Positions 16,436-27,389 of a DNA stretch of 64,000 bases are shown here, piece by piece; the first letter of the stretch is position 1, and the number at the start of each line of letters is the position of its first letter. The stretch lies in NCBI RefSeq assembly GCF_004339595.1, contig NZ_SMFU01000008.1:620001-684000 (forward strand), read 5' to 3'. The notes under the pieces were generated by a model. The model ran no database searches. It was not told the origin of the DNA and saw only the letters and a list, made by a program, of their open reading frames with translations. The stretch comes from Marinobacterium mangrovicola (lineage in GTDB: Bacteria; Pseudomonadota; Gammaproteobacteria; Pseudomonadales; Balneatricaceae). The translations under genes and the position numbers were made by a program.

Positions 16436-17257
16436 CTATTCCTCGTTTATTCTTGCCATGGAGCGCTTCTGCGAGCGATGCGCCACATACCAGGCGATCA
16501 GTGCCACCAGTGAGACGGCCAATATGATCAGGGTCGCCAGGGCGTTGATCTTCGGTGAGACACCGAGACGCACCGAGGAGAACACCACCATCGGCAGAGT
16601 GGTAGAGCCAGGGCCCGAGGTGAAGCTGGCGATCACCAGGTCATCCAGTGACAGGCTGAACGCCAGCAACCAGCCGGAGATCAAAGCTGGAGTGATCATC
16701 GGTACCGTCACCAGGAAGAAGGACTGCAGCGGGGTAGCACCCAGATCCAATGCCGCTTCTTCTACTGAACGGTCCACTTCACGCAGTCGTGATGACACTA
16801 CCACCGCCACGTAAGCGGCACAGAAGGTGGAGTGCGCAATCCAGACGGTGGTCATACCGCGCTCGGTAGGCCAGCCGATCAGGTCCGCCATGTGCACGAA
16901 CAGCAGCAGCAGTGACAGACCGGTGATCACTTCCGGCATAACCAGCGGTGCAGTGATCATGTTGGACAGGGTCATCTTCGCCCAGGAGTGGCGGAACCGG
17001 GTCATGACGAAGGCCGCCATGGTTCCCAGGATCACCGCCATGCATGAGCTGTAGAAGGCGATCGCCAAACTGGTAAACACCGCATCGATGATCTGCTCAT
17101 CCTTCAGCAGTTCCGCATACCACTTGCCGGACCAGCCGCCCCAGACTGTTACCAGTTTTGAGGCGTTGAAGGAGTAGATCACCAGGATCAGCATCGGCAG
17201 GTAGAGGAACAGCAGGCCGACCCAGAGCATGATGGTGGAGAATCCAAGCTTTCTCAT
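16436..17257 (-). CDS. potI: Putrescine/spermidine ABC transporter permease PotI
   Basis: An inner-membrane permease of 273 residues with about six membrane helices, the first at about 8-30. The cytoplasmic EAA loop that contacts the ATPase is clear (EEAALDLGATPLQSFFLVTVPMI). It is the second permease of the importer and overlaps potH by four bases (ATGA), so the two are translationally coupled. It is the last gene of the operon before the terminator. Equivalent to E. coli PotI and Pseudomonas SpuH. Confidence 0.93.
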   Translation of the reverse strand: MRKLGFSTIMLWVGLLFLYLPMLILVIYSFNASKLVTVWGGWSGKWYAELLKDEQIIDAVFTSLAIAFYSSCMAVILGTMAAFVMTRFRHSWAKMTLSNMITAPLVMPEVITGLSLLLLFVHMADLIGWPTERGMTTVWIAHSTFCAAYVAVVVSSRLREVDRSVEEAALDLGATPLQSFFLVTVPMITPALISGWLLAFSLSLDDLVIASFTSGPGSTTLPMVVFSSVRLGVSPKINALATLIILAVSLVALIAWYVAHRSQKRSMARINEE

Positions 17258-18156
17258 GAGTTGGCCTCCATGGTGCGGGACTGGTAGCGGTGGAACAGTG
17301 CGATCGGAATGATCAGCAGTAACAGCATCACTATCGCCAGCGCCGAGGCTACGGGCCAGTCGCGGTTATTAAAGAACTCCTGCCAGAGCACCTTACCGAT
17401 CATCAGCGAGTTGGGGCCGCCGAGCAGTTCCGGAATAACGAATTCACCCACCGCCGGAATAAACACCAGCATGGAGCCGGCGATGATGCCGCCCTTGGAC
17501 AGGGGCAGGGTGATGGTCCAGAAGCTGTGCAGAGTGCGTGAGCCCAGGTCAGATGCCGCTTCCAGCAGGCTGCGGTCGAGCTTCACCAGGTTGGCGTACA
17601 GTGGCAGCACCATGAACGGCAGATAGGCATAGACAATACCGATGTACACCGCGGTGTTGGTGTTCATGATCCGCAGCGGGTCATCGATGATGCCGAGTGA
17701 CATCAGCGTAGTGTTGATCAGGCCGGTATCGCTGATCAGGCCCATCCAGGCGTAGACACGGATCAGGAAGGAGGTCCATGACGGCAGCATCACCAGCAGC
17801 AGCAGAATCGTCTGCTTGCGTGCCGGCGCCTTGGCGATGGCATAGGCCATCGGGTAGCCGAGGATCAGGCACCAGAGGGTGGAGATAAACGCCACCTTCA
17901 CTGAGTTGAGATAGGCCGACACGTAAAGCGAGTCGTCCATCAGAAGAATGTAGTTGCCGATGTTCAGGGCAAACTCAATCACCTCGTCGCGATAATGGAA
18001 AATCGCCTCATAGGGCGGGATCGCGATCGCCATGCTGGAAAAACTGATCTTCAGAACGATCAGAAACGGCAGGGCGAAGAACAGCAGCAGCCAGAGGTAG
18101 GGCACCCCGATGGTAAAGATGCGCCCATTGGGACGCTTCAATGCGCTTAACTTCAT
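17254..18156 (-). CDS. potH: Putrescine/spermidine ABC transporter permease PotH
   Basis: An inner-membrane permease of 300 residues, PotH/SpuG type, with about six membrane helices and an N-terminal cytoplasmic tail. The EAA loop reads EAASDLGSRTLHSFWTITLPLSKGGI. It overlaps potG at its 5' end by four bases and potI at its 3' end by four bases, so the three genes form a tight translational unit. It forms the heterodimeric channel with PotI. Confidence 0.93.
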   Translation of the reverse strand: MKLSALKRPNGRIFTIGVPYLWLLLFFALPFLIVLKISFSSMAIAIPPYEAIFHYRDEVIEFALNIGNYILLMDDSLYVSAYLNSVKVAFISTLWCLILGYPMAYAIAKAPARKQTILLLLVMLPSWTSFLIRVYAWMGLISDTGLINTTLMSLGIIDDPLRIMNTNTAVYIGIVYAYLPFMVLPLYANLVKLDRSLLEAASDLGSRTLHSFWTITLPLSKGGIIAGSMLVFIPAVGEFVIPELLGGPNSLMIGKVLWQEFFNNRDWPVASALAIVMLLLLIIPIALFHRYQSRTMEANS

Positions 18157-19286
18157 GATCTTAGTACCACGCCGCTATCGGCTTCCCAGCTGATATAGAC
18201 TTTGTCTTCCCACTGCGGATTGTCGCCGCGACGCTCGCGGTTGGTCATGCAGCATTGGACAATCTGGCCATTTTCCAGACGGATATAGAACACCGAGATG
18301 CCGCCCAGGTAGGCGATATCGTCGACGATGCCTTCCGCCCAGTTGTACTGACCTTCAGGTTTTTCGCGGGATAGCAGGGTTTTCTCCGGGCGAACGGCCA
18401 GCCAGACATGGCGGCTTTCGGCACTGGTGGAGACACCGTAGCCCACGTAAAGCGACTGGCTCAGCCCCGGCGATTCGATGATAGCGTGATCCGGCTCGTC
18501 GGCCACGATATCGCCCTCGAATAGGTTCACCGAGCCGATAAATTCGGCGATCATGCGGCTGTTGGGGCTCTCGTAGATATCCACCGGGGTGCCGGTCTGG
18601 GCGATCCAGCCTTCATCCATGATGGAGATACGGGCCGCCATGGTCATCGCTTCCTCCTGGTCGTGGGTCACCATGACGCAAGTAACGCCGACCCGTTCCA
18701 GAATCTCGACGACCTCAAGCTGCATCTGGGTGCGCAGCTTTTTGTCCAGTGCGCCCATGGGCTCATCCAGCAGCAGCAGCTTGGGACGCTTCGCCAGAGA
18801 GCGGGCCAGCGCCACACGCTGCCGCTGACCACCGGAAAGCTGGTGCGGCTTGCGGCGGGCAAATTTTTCCATGTGTACCAGGGCGAGCAGTTCCTTCACC
18901 CGGGTTTCGATCTCGGCCTTGGGCAGCTTGTCGCGCTTGAGGCCGAAGGCGATGTTGTCCGCCACGCTCATATGCGGGAACAGCGCGTAGGACTGGAACA
19001 TCATGTTGATCGGGCGTTCGTAGGGGGGCAGGTCGGTGATGTCCTGGCCATCCAGATAGATACGACCGCTGGAGGGCTTTTCAAAACCCGCGAGCATTCT
19101 AAGGAGTGTGGACTTGCCGGAGCCCGAGCCGCCAAGCAGCGCGAAGATTTCGCCGCGCTTGATACTCAGAGACACGTCATCGACGGCGCGGACGTCATCG
19201 AACAGTTTGCTGACACCCTCAATACGCAGGATCTCCTCGCCGGGGTCGACGGAGGGGGTCGGTTGAGTGTTATGGGCTAATGCCAT
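18153..19286 (-). CDS. potG: Putrescine/spermidine ABC transporter ATPase PotG
   Basis: The ATP-binding subunit (377 residues). Walker A GGSGSGKST, Q-loop FQSYALFPHM, signature LSGGQRQR, Walker B LLLLDEP and the H-loop MVTHDQEEA are all intact, followed by a TOBE-type C-terminal regulatory domain. A TTG lies one codon earlier; the ATG at 19286 was preferred because GGAG then lies at a normal seven-base spacing. The gene lies 73 bases after potF3 with a hairpin in between, which may protect potF mRNA and keep the ATPase at a lower level. Confidence 0.93.
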   Translation of the reverse strand: MALAHNTQPTPSVDPGEEILRIEGVSKLFDDVRAVDDVSLSIKRGEIFALLGGSGSGKSTLLRMLAGFEKPSSGRIYLDGQDITDLPPYERPINMMFQSYALFPHMSVADNIAFGLKRDKLPKAEIETRVKELLALVHMEKFARRKPHQLSGGQRQRVALARSLAKRPKLLLLDEPMGALDKKLRTQMQLEVVEILERVGVTCVMVTHDQEEAMTMAARISIMDEGWIAQTGTPVDIYESPNSRMIAEFIGSVNLFEGDIVADEPDHAIIESPGLSQSLYVGYGVSTSAESRHVWLAVRPEKTLLSREKPEGQYNWAEGIVDDIAYLGGISVFYIRLENGQIVQCCMTNRERRGDNPQWEDKVYISWEADSGVVLRS

Positions 19287-19308
19287 CAATCTACTCCAGG
19301 CAGAATTG

Positions 19309-19330
19309 GCTCCGGCGTGAGCGCCGGAGC
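19309..19330. other. Intercistronic hairpin between potF and potG
   Basis: GCTCCGGCG and CGCCGGAGC form a perfect 9-bp stem with a four-base loop. On the operon strand no T-run follows, so it is more likely an mRNA-stabilising or partial-termination element than a full terminator. Such hairpins often sit after binding-protein genes of ABC operons. Confidence 0.6.
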
Positions 19331-19359
19331 TCTTTGTTTTAGTTGAAACCTGTGTCGGA

Positions 19360-20478
<1,119 letters not shown>

Positions 20479-20570
20479 TTACAGGAAGCCCGGTAATGAC
20501 CGTGGCTGTCAGTTGTTGTTCTTGATCTCAGATCGGTTTTTTATGGCTTCTACAACAAGGGGCAGAGGGC

Positions 20571-20609
20571 TTCCGGCTGCGCCCTGGTTATGCGCAGGGC
20601 GCGCCGGAA
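20571..20609. other. Long hairpin between γ-glutamylpolyamine synthetase and potF
   Basis: TTCCGGC/GCCGGAA form the outer stem and CGCCCTG/CAGGGCG the inner stem, around a short loop. On the minus (operon) strand no T-tract follows, so it is probably a processing or attenuation structure inside the operon rather than an end point. Confidence 0.55.
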
Positions 20610-20628
20610 ATTCTTATATGTTTTCGGT

Positions 20629-21987
20629 TCAGACGGCCAGCAACAGGAACTCCCGTTCCCAGGAACTGATGACGCGTTTGAAGTTTTCCATTTCCGCTTT
20701 GCGGGTGGCGATATAGCCATCGACGAACAGGTCGCCGAGGTACTCGCGCACCTGCTGGGATTCATCCATCTGCTGTACGGCTTCCTCGAGCGTGACCGGC
20801 AAACGCAGGTTGTCACGATCGTAGGCGCGGCCTTCGATGGGTGGGGTGGGGCGCAGGTTTTCGGTCATGCCCATGTAGCCGGCCAGCAGGCTGGCGGCCA
20901 CGGCCAGATAAACGTTGGCATCGGCGCCGGCAAGGCGGTTCTCGATACGGCGGTTCTCCGGGCTTGAGGCGGGCTCGCGCAGGCCACAGGTACGATTTTC
21001 CGCACCCCATTCCACGTTGACCGGCGCGGAGGTATCCGGCAGGAAGCGGCGGAAGGAGTTAACGTTGGGCGCCAGTAGCGGAATCAGTGCGGGCAGATAG
21101 GTCTGCAGACCGGCCACGTGGGCCAGGAACAGTTCGCTGCGCTGACCGTCTTCGGCGCTGAATACGTTGCGGCCGGTTTCCACATCCATAATGCTTTGAT
21201 GGATATGCATGGCGCTGCCCGGTTCGTTGGTCACCGGCTTGGCCATAAAGGTGGCGATAACGTTGTGCTTGAGCGCTGCTTCACGCATGGTGCGCTTGAA
21301 GACGAACACCTGATCGGCGATATGCAGGGGGTCACCGTGCAGGAAATTGATCTCCATCTGCGCGGTGCCTTCTTCATGAATAAGAGTGTCGATATCCAGG
21401 CCTTGGGCCTCGCACCAGTCGTACATATCCTCAAACAGCGGATCGTATTCGTTGGCCGCATCGATGGAGAAGGACTGGCGACCGCTTTCACGGCGGCCTG
21501 AACGGCCGATCGGCGACTGTAGTGGCTGGTCCGGATCGGCGGTACGTGCGGTCAGGTAGAACTCCATCTCCGGTGCTACTACCGGCTTCCAACCCTTGTC
21601 CTTATAAAGGTCGAGTACCTTTTTAAGCACGTTACGGGGGGAAAGTTCGATGGGGCGTCCCTGGCGGTCGAAGGTATCGTGAATAACCAGTGCGGTTTTC
21701 TCTTCGGTCCAGGGGATCAGGAAGGCAGCGCTAGGATCGGGTTTACAGATGAAATCAATATCGGCGGGGTGAAGCAGGGAATAGTAGAGTTCATCTTCTA
21801 CATAGTCGCCGGTGACGGTCTGCAAAAGAACGCTTTCCGGGAGCCTCATGCCCCCTTCGGCGATGAATTTATCCACCGGGGAAATTTTCCCTCGTGCAAT
21901 ACCGGTGAGGTCACTGACTACACACTCCACCTCGGTAATCGCTTCGTTTTTTAGCCAGTCTTTGATGCCTGGTTTATCGCTATCCAT
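20629..21987 (-). CDS. spuB: γ-glutamylpolyamine synthetase (SpuB-like, glutamine synthetase family)
   Basis: A 452-residue member of the glutamine-synthetase superfamily that would ligate glutamate to a polyamine using ATP, the first step of the γ-glutamyl pathway. The N-terminal β-grasp (ITEVECVVSDLTGIARGK) is followed by the catalytic barrel with metal/ATP motifs APEMEFYL, MHIHQSIMD, FRRF and WGAENRTCGLR. The ARGK sequence in place of the typical GS N-terminus is common in PuuA/SpuB-type enzymes. It leads the operon with potFGHI on the minus strand and shares a 319-bp divergent gap, holding dyad copy 5, with a second synthetase. Which paralogue prefers putrescine and which spermidine cannot be read from the sequence. 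Confidence 0.88.
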   Translation of the reverse strand: MDSDKPGIKDWLKNEAITEVECVVSDLTGIARGKISPVDKFIAEGGMRLPESVLLQTVTGDYVEDELYYSLLHPADIDFICKPDPSAAFLIPWTEEKTALVIHDTFDRQGRPIELSPRNVLKKVLDLYKDKGWKPVVAPEMEFYLTARTADPDQPLQSPIGRSGRRESGRQSFSIDAANEYDPLFEDMYDWCEAQGLDIDTLIHEEGTAQMEINFLHGDPLHIADQVFVFKRTMREAALKHNVIATFMAKPVTNEPGSAMHIHQSIMDVETGRNVFSAEDGQRSELFLAHVAGLQTYLPALIPLLAPNVNSFRRFLPDTSAPVNVEWGAENRTCGLREPASSPENRRIENRLAGADANVYLAVAASLLAGYMGMTENLRPTPPIEGRAYDRDNLRLPVTLEEAVQQMDESQQVREYLGDLFVDGYIATRKAEMENFKRVISSWEREFLLLAV

Positions 21988-22306
21988 TTTATTTAACCAT
22001 CTGCTGCGAAGCTTTCGGAAAATGTTTTATACGAAGATCAATCTATACCTTAAAACCGACTTTTCCGGAAACCTCGTCCTATCATTTCAGTGTTGTTTGA
22101 TCATCGTTTTGGAGCGGCTTAGCAACAATACCCCCCAGGAGGTATTTTCTGTAAACCGCTTTTAAATCAGAATTATATAGCACATATATAGTGCGGTCAG
22201 CCTTATCTGTGCATCTTTTTGGTGCGTTTCTTCCCCGGCTTCTCGCCTGGCTGCGCCGCCCCCGGTCCGGACTCATCGGGCTGTTTTTAATAATTGGATA
22301 GATAAA
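21988..22306. other. Divergent promoter gap between the two γ-glutamylpolyamine synthetases
   Basis: A 319-bp AT-richer gap. It contains dyad copy 5 and, to the right of it, AT-rich -10-like sequences (around 22160-22180) for the rightward gene. It is the control region of both large arms: spuB-potFGHI to the left and puuA-aguB-aguA-puuB to the right. Confidence 0.55.
22127..22146. promoter_or_regulatory. Polyamine-regulon dyad, copy 5 (master divergent gap)
   Basis: AATACCCCCCAGGAGGTATT, the most symmetric copy: both outer arms AATACC/GGTATT are perfect. It lies 160 bases upstream of the rightward synthetase and 140 bases upstream of the leftward one, a suitable place to control both transcripts. 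Confidence 0.7.
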
Positions 22307-23695
22307 ATGTCGAATGTATGTACCAAGGATGCTGAAAATCCTGAATTAAAAGAAGCAGAAGCATTTCTTGAAAAACACCCCGAAGTGCAGTTCGTCGATT
22401 TATTGATCGCTGATATGAACGGCATAGTACGGGGAAAAAGAGTCGATAAATCAGTCCTTTCCAAAGTATTTAAATCCGGCGTAGCCTTGCCGGCCTCGAT
22501 TTATGGCTTGAATATCCAGGGCACAACGGTCGAAGAGACCGGTCTGGGGCTGGAGATCGGCGATTCCGACCGTATCTGTCTGCCGGTGCCGGGCACCCTC
22601 TCCATGGAGCCCTGGCAAAAACGTCCCATCGCCCAGTGCCTGATGTCGATGTACGAAGAGCCGGGCGAGCCGTTTTTCGCGGACCCGCGCATGATTCTGC
22701 GCAGCGTGGTGCGTCGTTTCGAAGAGCTGGGGTTGAAGGCGGTGACCGCTTTCGAACTGGAGTTTTATCTGATCGATCAGGAGATGGTGAACGGTCGCCC
22801 GCAGCCTGCCTGTTCGCCGATCTCCGGCAAGCGCCCTGAAAGTGTGCAGGTCTACTCCATTGATGAACTCGACGAATACACCGATCTGCTGGTGGATATC
22901 ATCTCCAGCGCCCGTGAGCAGGGGCTGCCGGCGGATACCATCGTCGCCGAATCGGCGCCGGGGCAGTTCGAGATCAACCTGAACCATGTGGATGATCCGG
23001 TACGTTCCTGCGATAACACCACGCTGCTGCGTCGGGTGGTGAAGAACGTGGCCTATGACCACGGCATGGACACGACCTTTATGGCCAAGCCGTACGAAGA
23101 TCAGGCCGGTAACGGTATGCACATGCATATCAGCCTGGTAGACAAGGATGGCAACAATGTCTTTGCCATCGATAATGACAAGCCCAACGACATTATGCGC
23201 TGGGCGCTCGGTGGCCTGCTGGAGACCCTGGATCAGTATTTCGCCATTCTCTGCCCGAACATCAACTCCTACCGCCGTTTCAGCAGCCAGTTCTTCGTGC
23301 CGCTGGCGCCGACCTGGGGCATAGAGAACCGCACCACCGCGCTGCGTATTCCGGGCGGCGCGCCGGAAGCCACCCGTATCGAACACCGCGTGGCCGGCAC
23401 CGATGCCAACCCCTATCTGATGATGGCTGCCATGCTGTCGGCGATCCATTACGGCATCACCAACAAGGTGGAGCCCAATGAAATGGTCGAGGGCAACGCC
23501 TACGAGAAGGTGGATCCGAGCCTGCCGTGCAACCTGCGTGATTCCCTGCGTGCACTTGAGTCTTCCAGCGTAATGCGCGAATACCTGGGATCCGAGTTCC
23601 TGGATGTTTTCGTTGCCTGCAAAGAGCACGAACTGGCGGAGTTTGAACAGACGATTTCCGACCTGGAATACGCCTGGTACCTGCATACAGTTTGA
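22307..23695 (+). CDS. puuA: γ-glutamylputrescine synthetase (PuuA/SpuI-like)
   Basis: A second glutamine-synthetase-family ligase (462 residues). The N-terminal domain reads VQFVDLLIADMNGIVRGKRV; the catalytic motifs are AFELEFYLID, GMHMHISLVD, SYRRF and WGIENRTTALRIP. It is most like Pseudomonas SpuI/PauA1 and E. coli PuuA, which join glutamate to putrescine. The gene heads the plus-strand unit puuA-aguB-aguA-puuB with an 11-base gap to aguB. Its substrate class is secure from family and context; the exact amine is not. Confidence 0.88.
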   Translation: MSNVCTKDAENPELKEAEAFLEKHPEVQFVDLLIADMNGIVRGKRVDKSVLSKVFKSGVALPASIYGLNIQGTTVEETGLGLEIGDSDRICLPVPGTLSMEPWQKRPIAQCLMSMYEEPGEPFFADPRMILRSVVRRFEELGLKAVTAFELEFYLIDQEMVNGRPQPACSPISGKRPESVQVYSIDELDEYTDLLVDIISSAREQGLPADTIVAESAPGQFEINLNHVDDPVRSCDNTTLLRRVVKNVAYDHGMDTTFMAKPYEDQAGNGMHMHISLVDKDGNNVFAIDNDKPNDIMRWALGGLLETLDQYFAILCPNINSYRRFSSQFFVPLAPTWGIENRTTALRIPGGAPEATRIEHRVAGTDANPYLMMAAMLSAIHYGITNKVEPNEMVEGNAYEKVDPSLPCNLRDSLRALESSSVMREYLGSEFLDVFVACKEHELAEFEQTISDLEYAWYLHTV

Positions 23696-23706
23696 GGAGA
23701 ATAACA

Positions 23707-24594
23707 ATGACAAGATCGGTAGTTGTCGCGGCCACTCAAATGGCCTGCAGCGACAGTGTGGAAGAGAATATCGCTAACGGCGAAAAGCTGGTACGCCAGG
23801 CGGCGGCTCAGGGCGCCCAGGTTATCCTGCTGCAGGAACTGTTCGAGACGCCGTACTTCTGCAAGCGTCATGATGCCGAGTACCTTGCGCTGGCTACCAG
23901 CGTCGAGGAGAACCCGGCGATCCAGCATTTTCGTGGCGTTGCCGAAGAGCTGGGCGTGGTGCTGCCGATCAGTTTTTATGAGCGTGCCGGTCAGGCGCGC
24001 TTTAACTCGCTGGTGGTGATTGATGCGAACGGTCAGGTGCTGCCGGAAGTTTATCGCAAAAGCCATATTCCGGACGGCCCGGGTTATAGCGAGAAGTTCT
24101 ACTTCTCGCCCGGCGATACCGGTTTCCGCGTCTGGGATACGGCTTATGGCCGCATCGGTGTCGCGATCTGCTGGGATCAGTGGTTCCCGGAAACGGCGCG
24201 CTCCATGGCCCTGGCCGGCGCCGAGCTGCTGTTTTTTCCGACGGCCATCGGCAGTGAGCCCCAGGACGCTACGCTGGATTCACGCCTGCACTGGCAGAAC
24301 ACCCAGCGCGGCCATGCCGCCGCCAATCTGACACCGGTGATCGCTTCCAACCGCATCGGTCGCGAACGTGATGGCGAAGTGGAGCTGCGCTTCTACGGTT
24401 CCTCGTTTATCGCAGGTCCCGATGGCGAGTTCTGCGCCGAAGCGGATCAGGAATCTGAAACGGTGCTGGTGCAGTCATTCGATCTGGATCAGCTGGCGGC
24501 GCAACGTGCGTCCTGGGGGCTGTTCCGCGACCGTCGGCCGGATCTGTACAGCGCTGTGGCCACGCTGGATGGCTCTCATAAATCGGTAGGCTAA
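23707..24594 (+). CDS. aguB: N-carbamoylputrescine amidohydrolase
   Basis: A nitrilase-superfamily enzyme of 295 residues that turns N-carbamoylputrescine into putrescine, CO2 and ammonia, the second step of agmatine breakdown. The catalytic triad is visible as Glu44 (LLQELFETPYF), Lys118 (YRKSHIPDGPGY) and Cys155 (AICWDQWFPE). The start at 23707 was chosen over an ATG five codons earlier because AGGAG lies nine bases before it. It lies between puuA and aguA, so agmatine-derived putrescine flows directly into the γ-glutamyl pathway. Confidence 0.95.
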   Translation: MTRSVVVAATQMACSDSVEENIANGEKLVRQAAAQGAQVILLQELFETPYFCKRHDAEYLALATSVEENPAIQHFRGVAEELGVVLPISFYERAGQARFNSLVVIDANGQVLPEVYRKSHIPDGPGYSEKFYFSPGDTGFRVWDTAYGRIGVAICWDQWFPETARSMALAGAELLFFPTAIGSEPQDATLDSRLHWQNTQRGHAAANLTPVIASNRIGRERDGEVELRFYGSSFIAGPDGEFCAEADQESETVLVQSFDLDQLAAQRASWGLFRDRRPDLYSAVATLDGSHKSVG

Positions 24595-24611
24595 TAGAAC
24601 GGAGATAAACG

Positions 24612-25700
24612 ATGCTAGTGAACGCCAAGCCACTACAGGATGGTTTCAGTATGCCCGCCGAGTGGGCGCCGCAGCAACGCGTCTGGATGATCTGGCCGGA
24701 ACGTACCGACAACTGGCGTGACGGCGCCGTGCCTGCGCAACAGGCGTTCACCGCGGTTGCCAAAGCGATTGCCGAGTTCGAGCCGGTGACCGTCGGCGCC
24801 AGTGCCGCGCAGTATGACCGTGCGCAGCTAGCCCTGGATTATCCCGGGATCTCCGTGGTGGAAATCTCCAGCGATGATGCCTGGGCGCGGGATACCGGGC
24901 CGACTTTCGTCAGCAACGGAAAAACCGTGCGTGCCGTGGACTGGCGCTTTAATGCCTGGGGCGGCGAGAACGGCGGGCTCTATGCGTCATGGAATAAGGA
25001 TGAGCGGGTTGCAGCTAAAATGGCTGCTGTTGCTGATTGTGATCGCTATGCCGCGGACTTCGTGCTTGAGGGCGGTTCCATCCATGTGGATGGCGAGGGC
25101 ACGCTGATCACCACCGAAGAGTGCCTGCTCAACCCCAACCGTAATCCGCACCTCGGCCGCGCCGACCTGGAACAGCTGTTGGGTGACTACCTGGGCGTCA
25201 GCAAGGTGATCTGGCTGCCGGAAGGGCTCTACAACGATGAGACCGACGGCCATGTGGATAACTGCTGCTGCTTCGTGGCGCCCGGTGAGCTGGTGCTGGC
25301 CTGGACCGATGATCCCGCTAACCCCAACTACGAGCGTTGCCGCACGGCACTGGCGGTGATCGAGCAGAGCCGCGATGCCAAGGGGCGTGAGCTTAAAGTC
25401 CACAAGATGCCGCTGCCGTCAGCGATCTACGCCACCGAGGCCGAATGTGAGGGCGTGGAGCAGGTGGAGGGCAGCCAGCCAAGAACCCCTGACGAATGGT
25501 TGGCGGGCTCCTACGTGAACTTCCTTCTGGTTAACGGCGGTGTCATTATGCCGCGCTTTGATGACCCGGCGGATGAGCCAGCACAGGCGCTGATGCAGCA
25601 GATGTTCCCCGATCGGAAGATTGTCGCCGTGCCGGGACGTGAGATCCTGCTAGGTGGCGGCAATATTCATTGTATAACCCAGCAGCAACCTATGCCGTAA
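24612..25700 (+). CDS. aguA: Agmatine deiminase
   Basis: A 362-residue agmatine iminohydrolase that converts agmatine to N-carbamoylputrescine. Family signatures are clear: [18 protein letters not shown] at the N-terminus, the substrate-binding [20 protein letters not shown], and the nucleophile Cys354 in [11 protein letters not shown]. It follows aguB by 17 bases with GGAG upstream. No AguR-type TetR repressor and no arginine decarboxylase lie nearby, so agmatine would come from uptake or from a decarboxylase elsewhere. Confidence 0.96.
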   Translation: MLVNAKPLQDGFSMPAEWAPQQRVWMIWPERTDNWRDGAVPAQQAFTAVAKAIAEFEPVTVGASAAQYDRAQLALDYPGISVVEISSDDAWARDTGPTFVSNGKTVRAVDWRFNAWGGENGGLYASWNKDERVAAKMAAVADCDRYAADFVLEGGSIHVDGEGTLITTEECLLNPNRNPHLGRADLEQLLGDYLGVSKVIWLPEGLYNDETDGHVDNCCCFVAPGELVLAWTDDPANPNYERCRTALAVIEQSRDAKGRELKVHKMPLPSAIYATEAECEGVEQVEGSQPRTPDEWLAGSYVNFLLVNGGVIMPRFDDPADEPAQALMQQMFPDRKIVAVPGREILLGGGNIHCITQQQPMP

Positions 25701-25751
25701 GACCTTAAGAGTGTTTATCACCTATTAACCCGATGGACCCGGGAGGCTCAG

Positions 25752-27053
25752 ATGAAAGACCCCGTACACAGCAATGACTACCCCAACTCCTTTTACACGG
25801 CGACGGCGCGCTATCAGAAAGAACGACCGTCGCTGTCTGGATCCCTGGAGGTAGATGTTTGCGTTGTCGGGGGCGGTTTCAGCGGCGTGAATACCGCGCT
25901 GGAACTGGCTGAGCGGGGTTTTTCCGTGGCGCTGCTGGAAGCCAAACGCGTCGGATGGGGAGCGTCCGGGCGTAACGGCGGCGAGCTGATTCGCGGTATC
26001 GGTCATGGTGTGGATCAGTTCCGCGACCAGATCGGCGACAGCGGTGTTGAGGCACTCGGGCGCATGGGAATCGAGGCGGTCGACATCGTCCGCAAGCGGG
26101 TTGAGCGCTACAGCATCGACTGCGATCTGCAGATGGGCTACTGCGACCTGGCGCTGAAACCGCGTCATATGGATGAGATGGCCGCTGAGCGAGAAGAGCT
26201 TGAGGCACTGGGCTACGGTTACGATCTGAAGATCCTCGACCGTGATGAGGTGGGGCAGGTGATCGGATCTAACCGCTACCTGGGGGCGATGGTCGATATG
26301 GGTAGCGGTCACCTGCATCCGCTGAACCTGGTGCTGGGTGAGGCGGTCGCGGCGGAAGAGGCCGGTGTACAGATCTTTGAGTATTCGCCGGCGGAAAAGA
26401 TCATCAAGGGTGACAGGCCCCGTGTGGTGACTCCGAATGGCGAGGTGAGCTGCAACTACCTTGTGCTCTGCGGCAACGCCTACATTGGACACAAGCTGGA
26501 GTCGCATATCGGCGGTAAGGTTCTGCCTGCAGGCAGCTATGTCATCGCCACCGAACCGCTCAGCGAAGCGCAGTCGGCGGAGATTATTCCGCAGAATATG
26601 GCCTTTGCCGACCTCAGTGTGGCGCTGGATTATTTCCATCTGTCGGCGGATCGCCGGCTGTTGTTTGGTGGTCTGTGTAATTACTCGGGTAAGGATCCGC
26701 GCGATATTACCGGCGCCCTGAGGCCAAACCTTGAGCGCGTCTTCCCGCAGCTCAAAGGCGTGAAAATCGATTTCGAGTGGGGCGGCATGATCGGCATAGG
26801 TGCTAACCGCCTGCCGCAGGTTGGACGTCTGCCGGATGCGCCCAATATTCTCTTTGCCCAGGCTTATGCTGGACACGGTGTGAACGCTACCCACATGGCC
26901 GCGAAGGTGATCGCGGAGATGCTCAGTGGCCAGGCGGAACGTTTCGACGTGTTCGATAAGGTCAAGCATATGACCTTCCCGGGTGGACCGGCGCTGCGTT
27001 CGCCGCTGCTGGCGATGGGGATGCTCTACTACCGGATGAAAGACCTGTTGTAA
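25752..27053 (+). CDS. puuB: γ-glutamylputrescine oxidase (PuuB-like FAD oxidoreductase)
   Basis: A 433-residue DAO-type flavoprotein. The dinucleotide-binding fold lies at about residues 35-70 (VCVVGGGFSGVNTALELAERG, then LLEAKRVGWGASGRNGGEL), and the C-terminal FAD contact GYAGHGVN-like (AYAGHGVNATHMAA) is present. It oxidises γ-glutamylputrescine to the aldehyde with release of ammonia, linking PuuA to PuuC. It is the last gene of the puuA-aguB-aguA-puuB unit, 51 bases after aguA. Related amine oxidases act on other N-glutamyl or free amines, but the gene set supports this role. Confidence 0.9.
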   Translation: MKDPVHSNDYPNSFYTATARYQKERPSLSGSLEVDVCVVGGGFSGVNTALELAERGFSVALLEAKRVGWGASGRNGGELIRGIGHGVDQFRDQIGDSGVEALGRMGIEAVDIVRKRVERYSIDCDLQMGYCDLALKPRHMDEMAAEREELEALGYGYDLKILDRDEVGQVIGSNRYLGAMVDMGSGHLHPLNLVLGEAVAAEEAGVQIFEYSPAEKIIKGDRPRVVTPNGEVSCNYLVLCGNAYIGHKLESHIGGKVLPAGSYVIATEPLSEAQSAEIIPQNMAFADLSVALDYFHLSADRRLLFGGLCNYSGKDPRDITGALRPNLERVFPQLKGVKIDFEWGGMIGIGANRLPQVGRLPDAPNILFAQAYAGHGVNATHMAAKVIAEMLSGQAERFDVFDKVKHMTFPGGPALRSPLLAMGMLYYRMKDLL

Positions 27054-27389
27054 CGGTCGTTAAACGGCGCCACGGCGCGTCTCCTGCCGGGTGCTTCTCG
27101 AGCGGGGCTACGCCCCGTCGCGATCATCCAAGGTGGTTTGAATTATCTCCGTGCGAACTCCAATCGGTGTGATGCTCCTCCCGCATCTTGTAGTCCTTTC
27201 TGTGAACTTTATGAACAAAAGGTCCGTTAAGGCCTAAACGCTTAATATTCACCTAAACTTTCAAGCCTGTGACTCTGCGACTATGTTTTGGTTGTGATCA
27301 GGCCGCGCACAGCGAGCCTGCGTTAGGCCGGTCTTCCCCAAAGCGGCCGGTTCTCACGACAAAAACAATAATCTCGGAGAGATCGCATT
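27054..27389. other. Gap between puuB and tctC
   Basis: 336 bp without a gene. A small perfect stem (CGGGGC/GCCCCG, 27103-27116) lies after puuB but lacks a T-run. The right part holds the AGAG-type ribosome binding site and presumably the promoter of the tct operon; no operator was recognised. Confidence 0.4.
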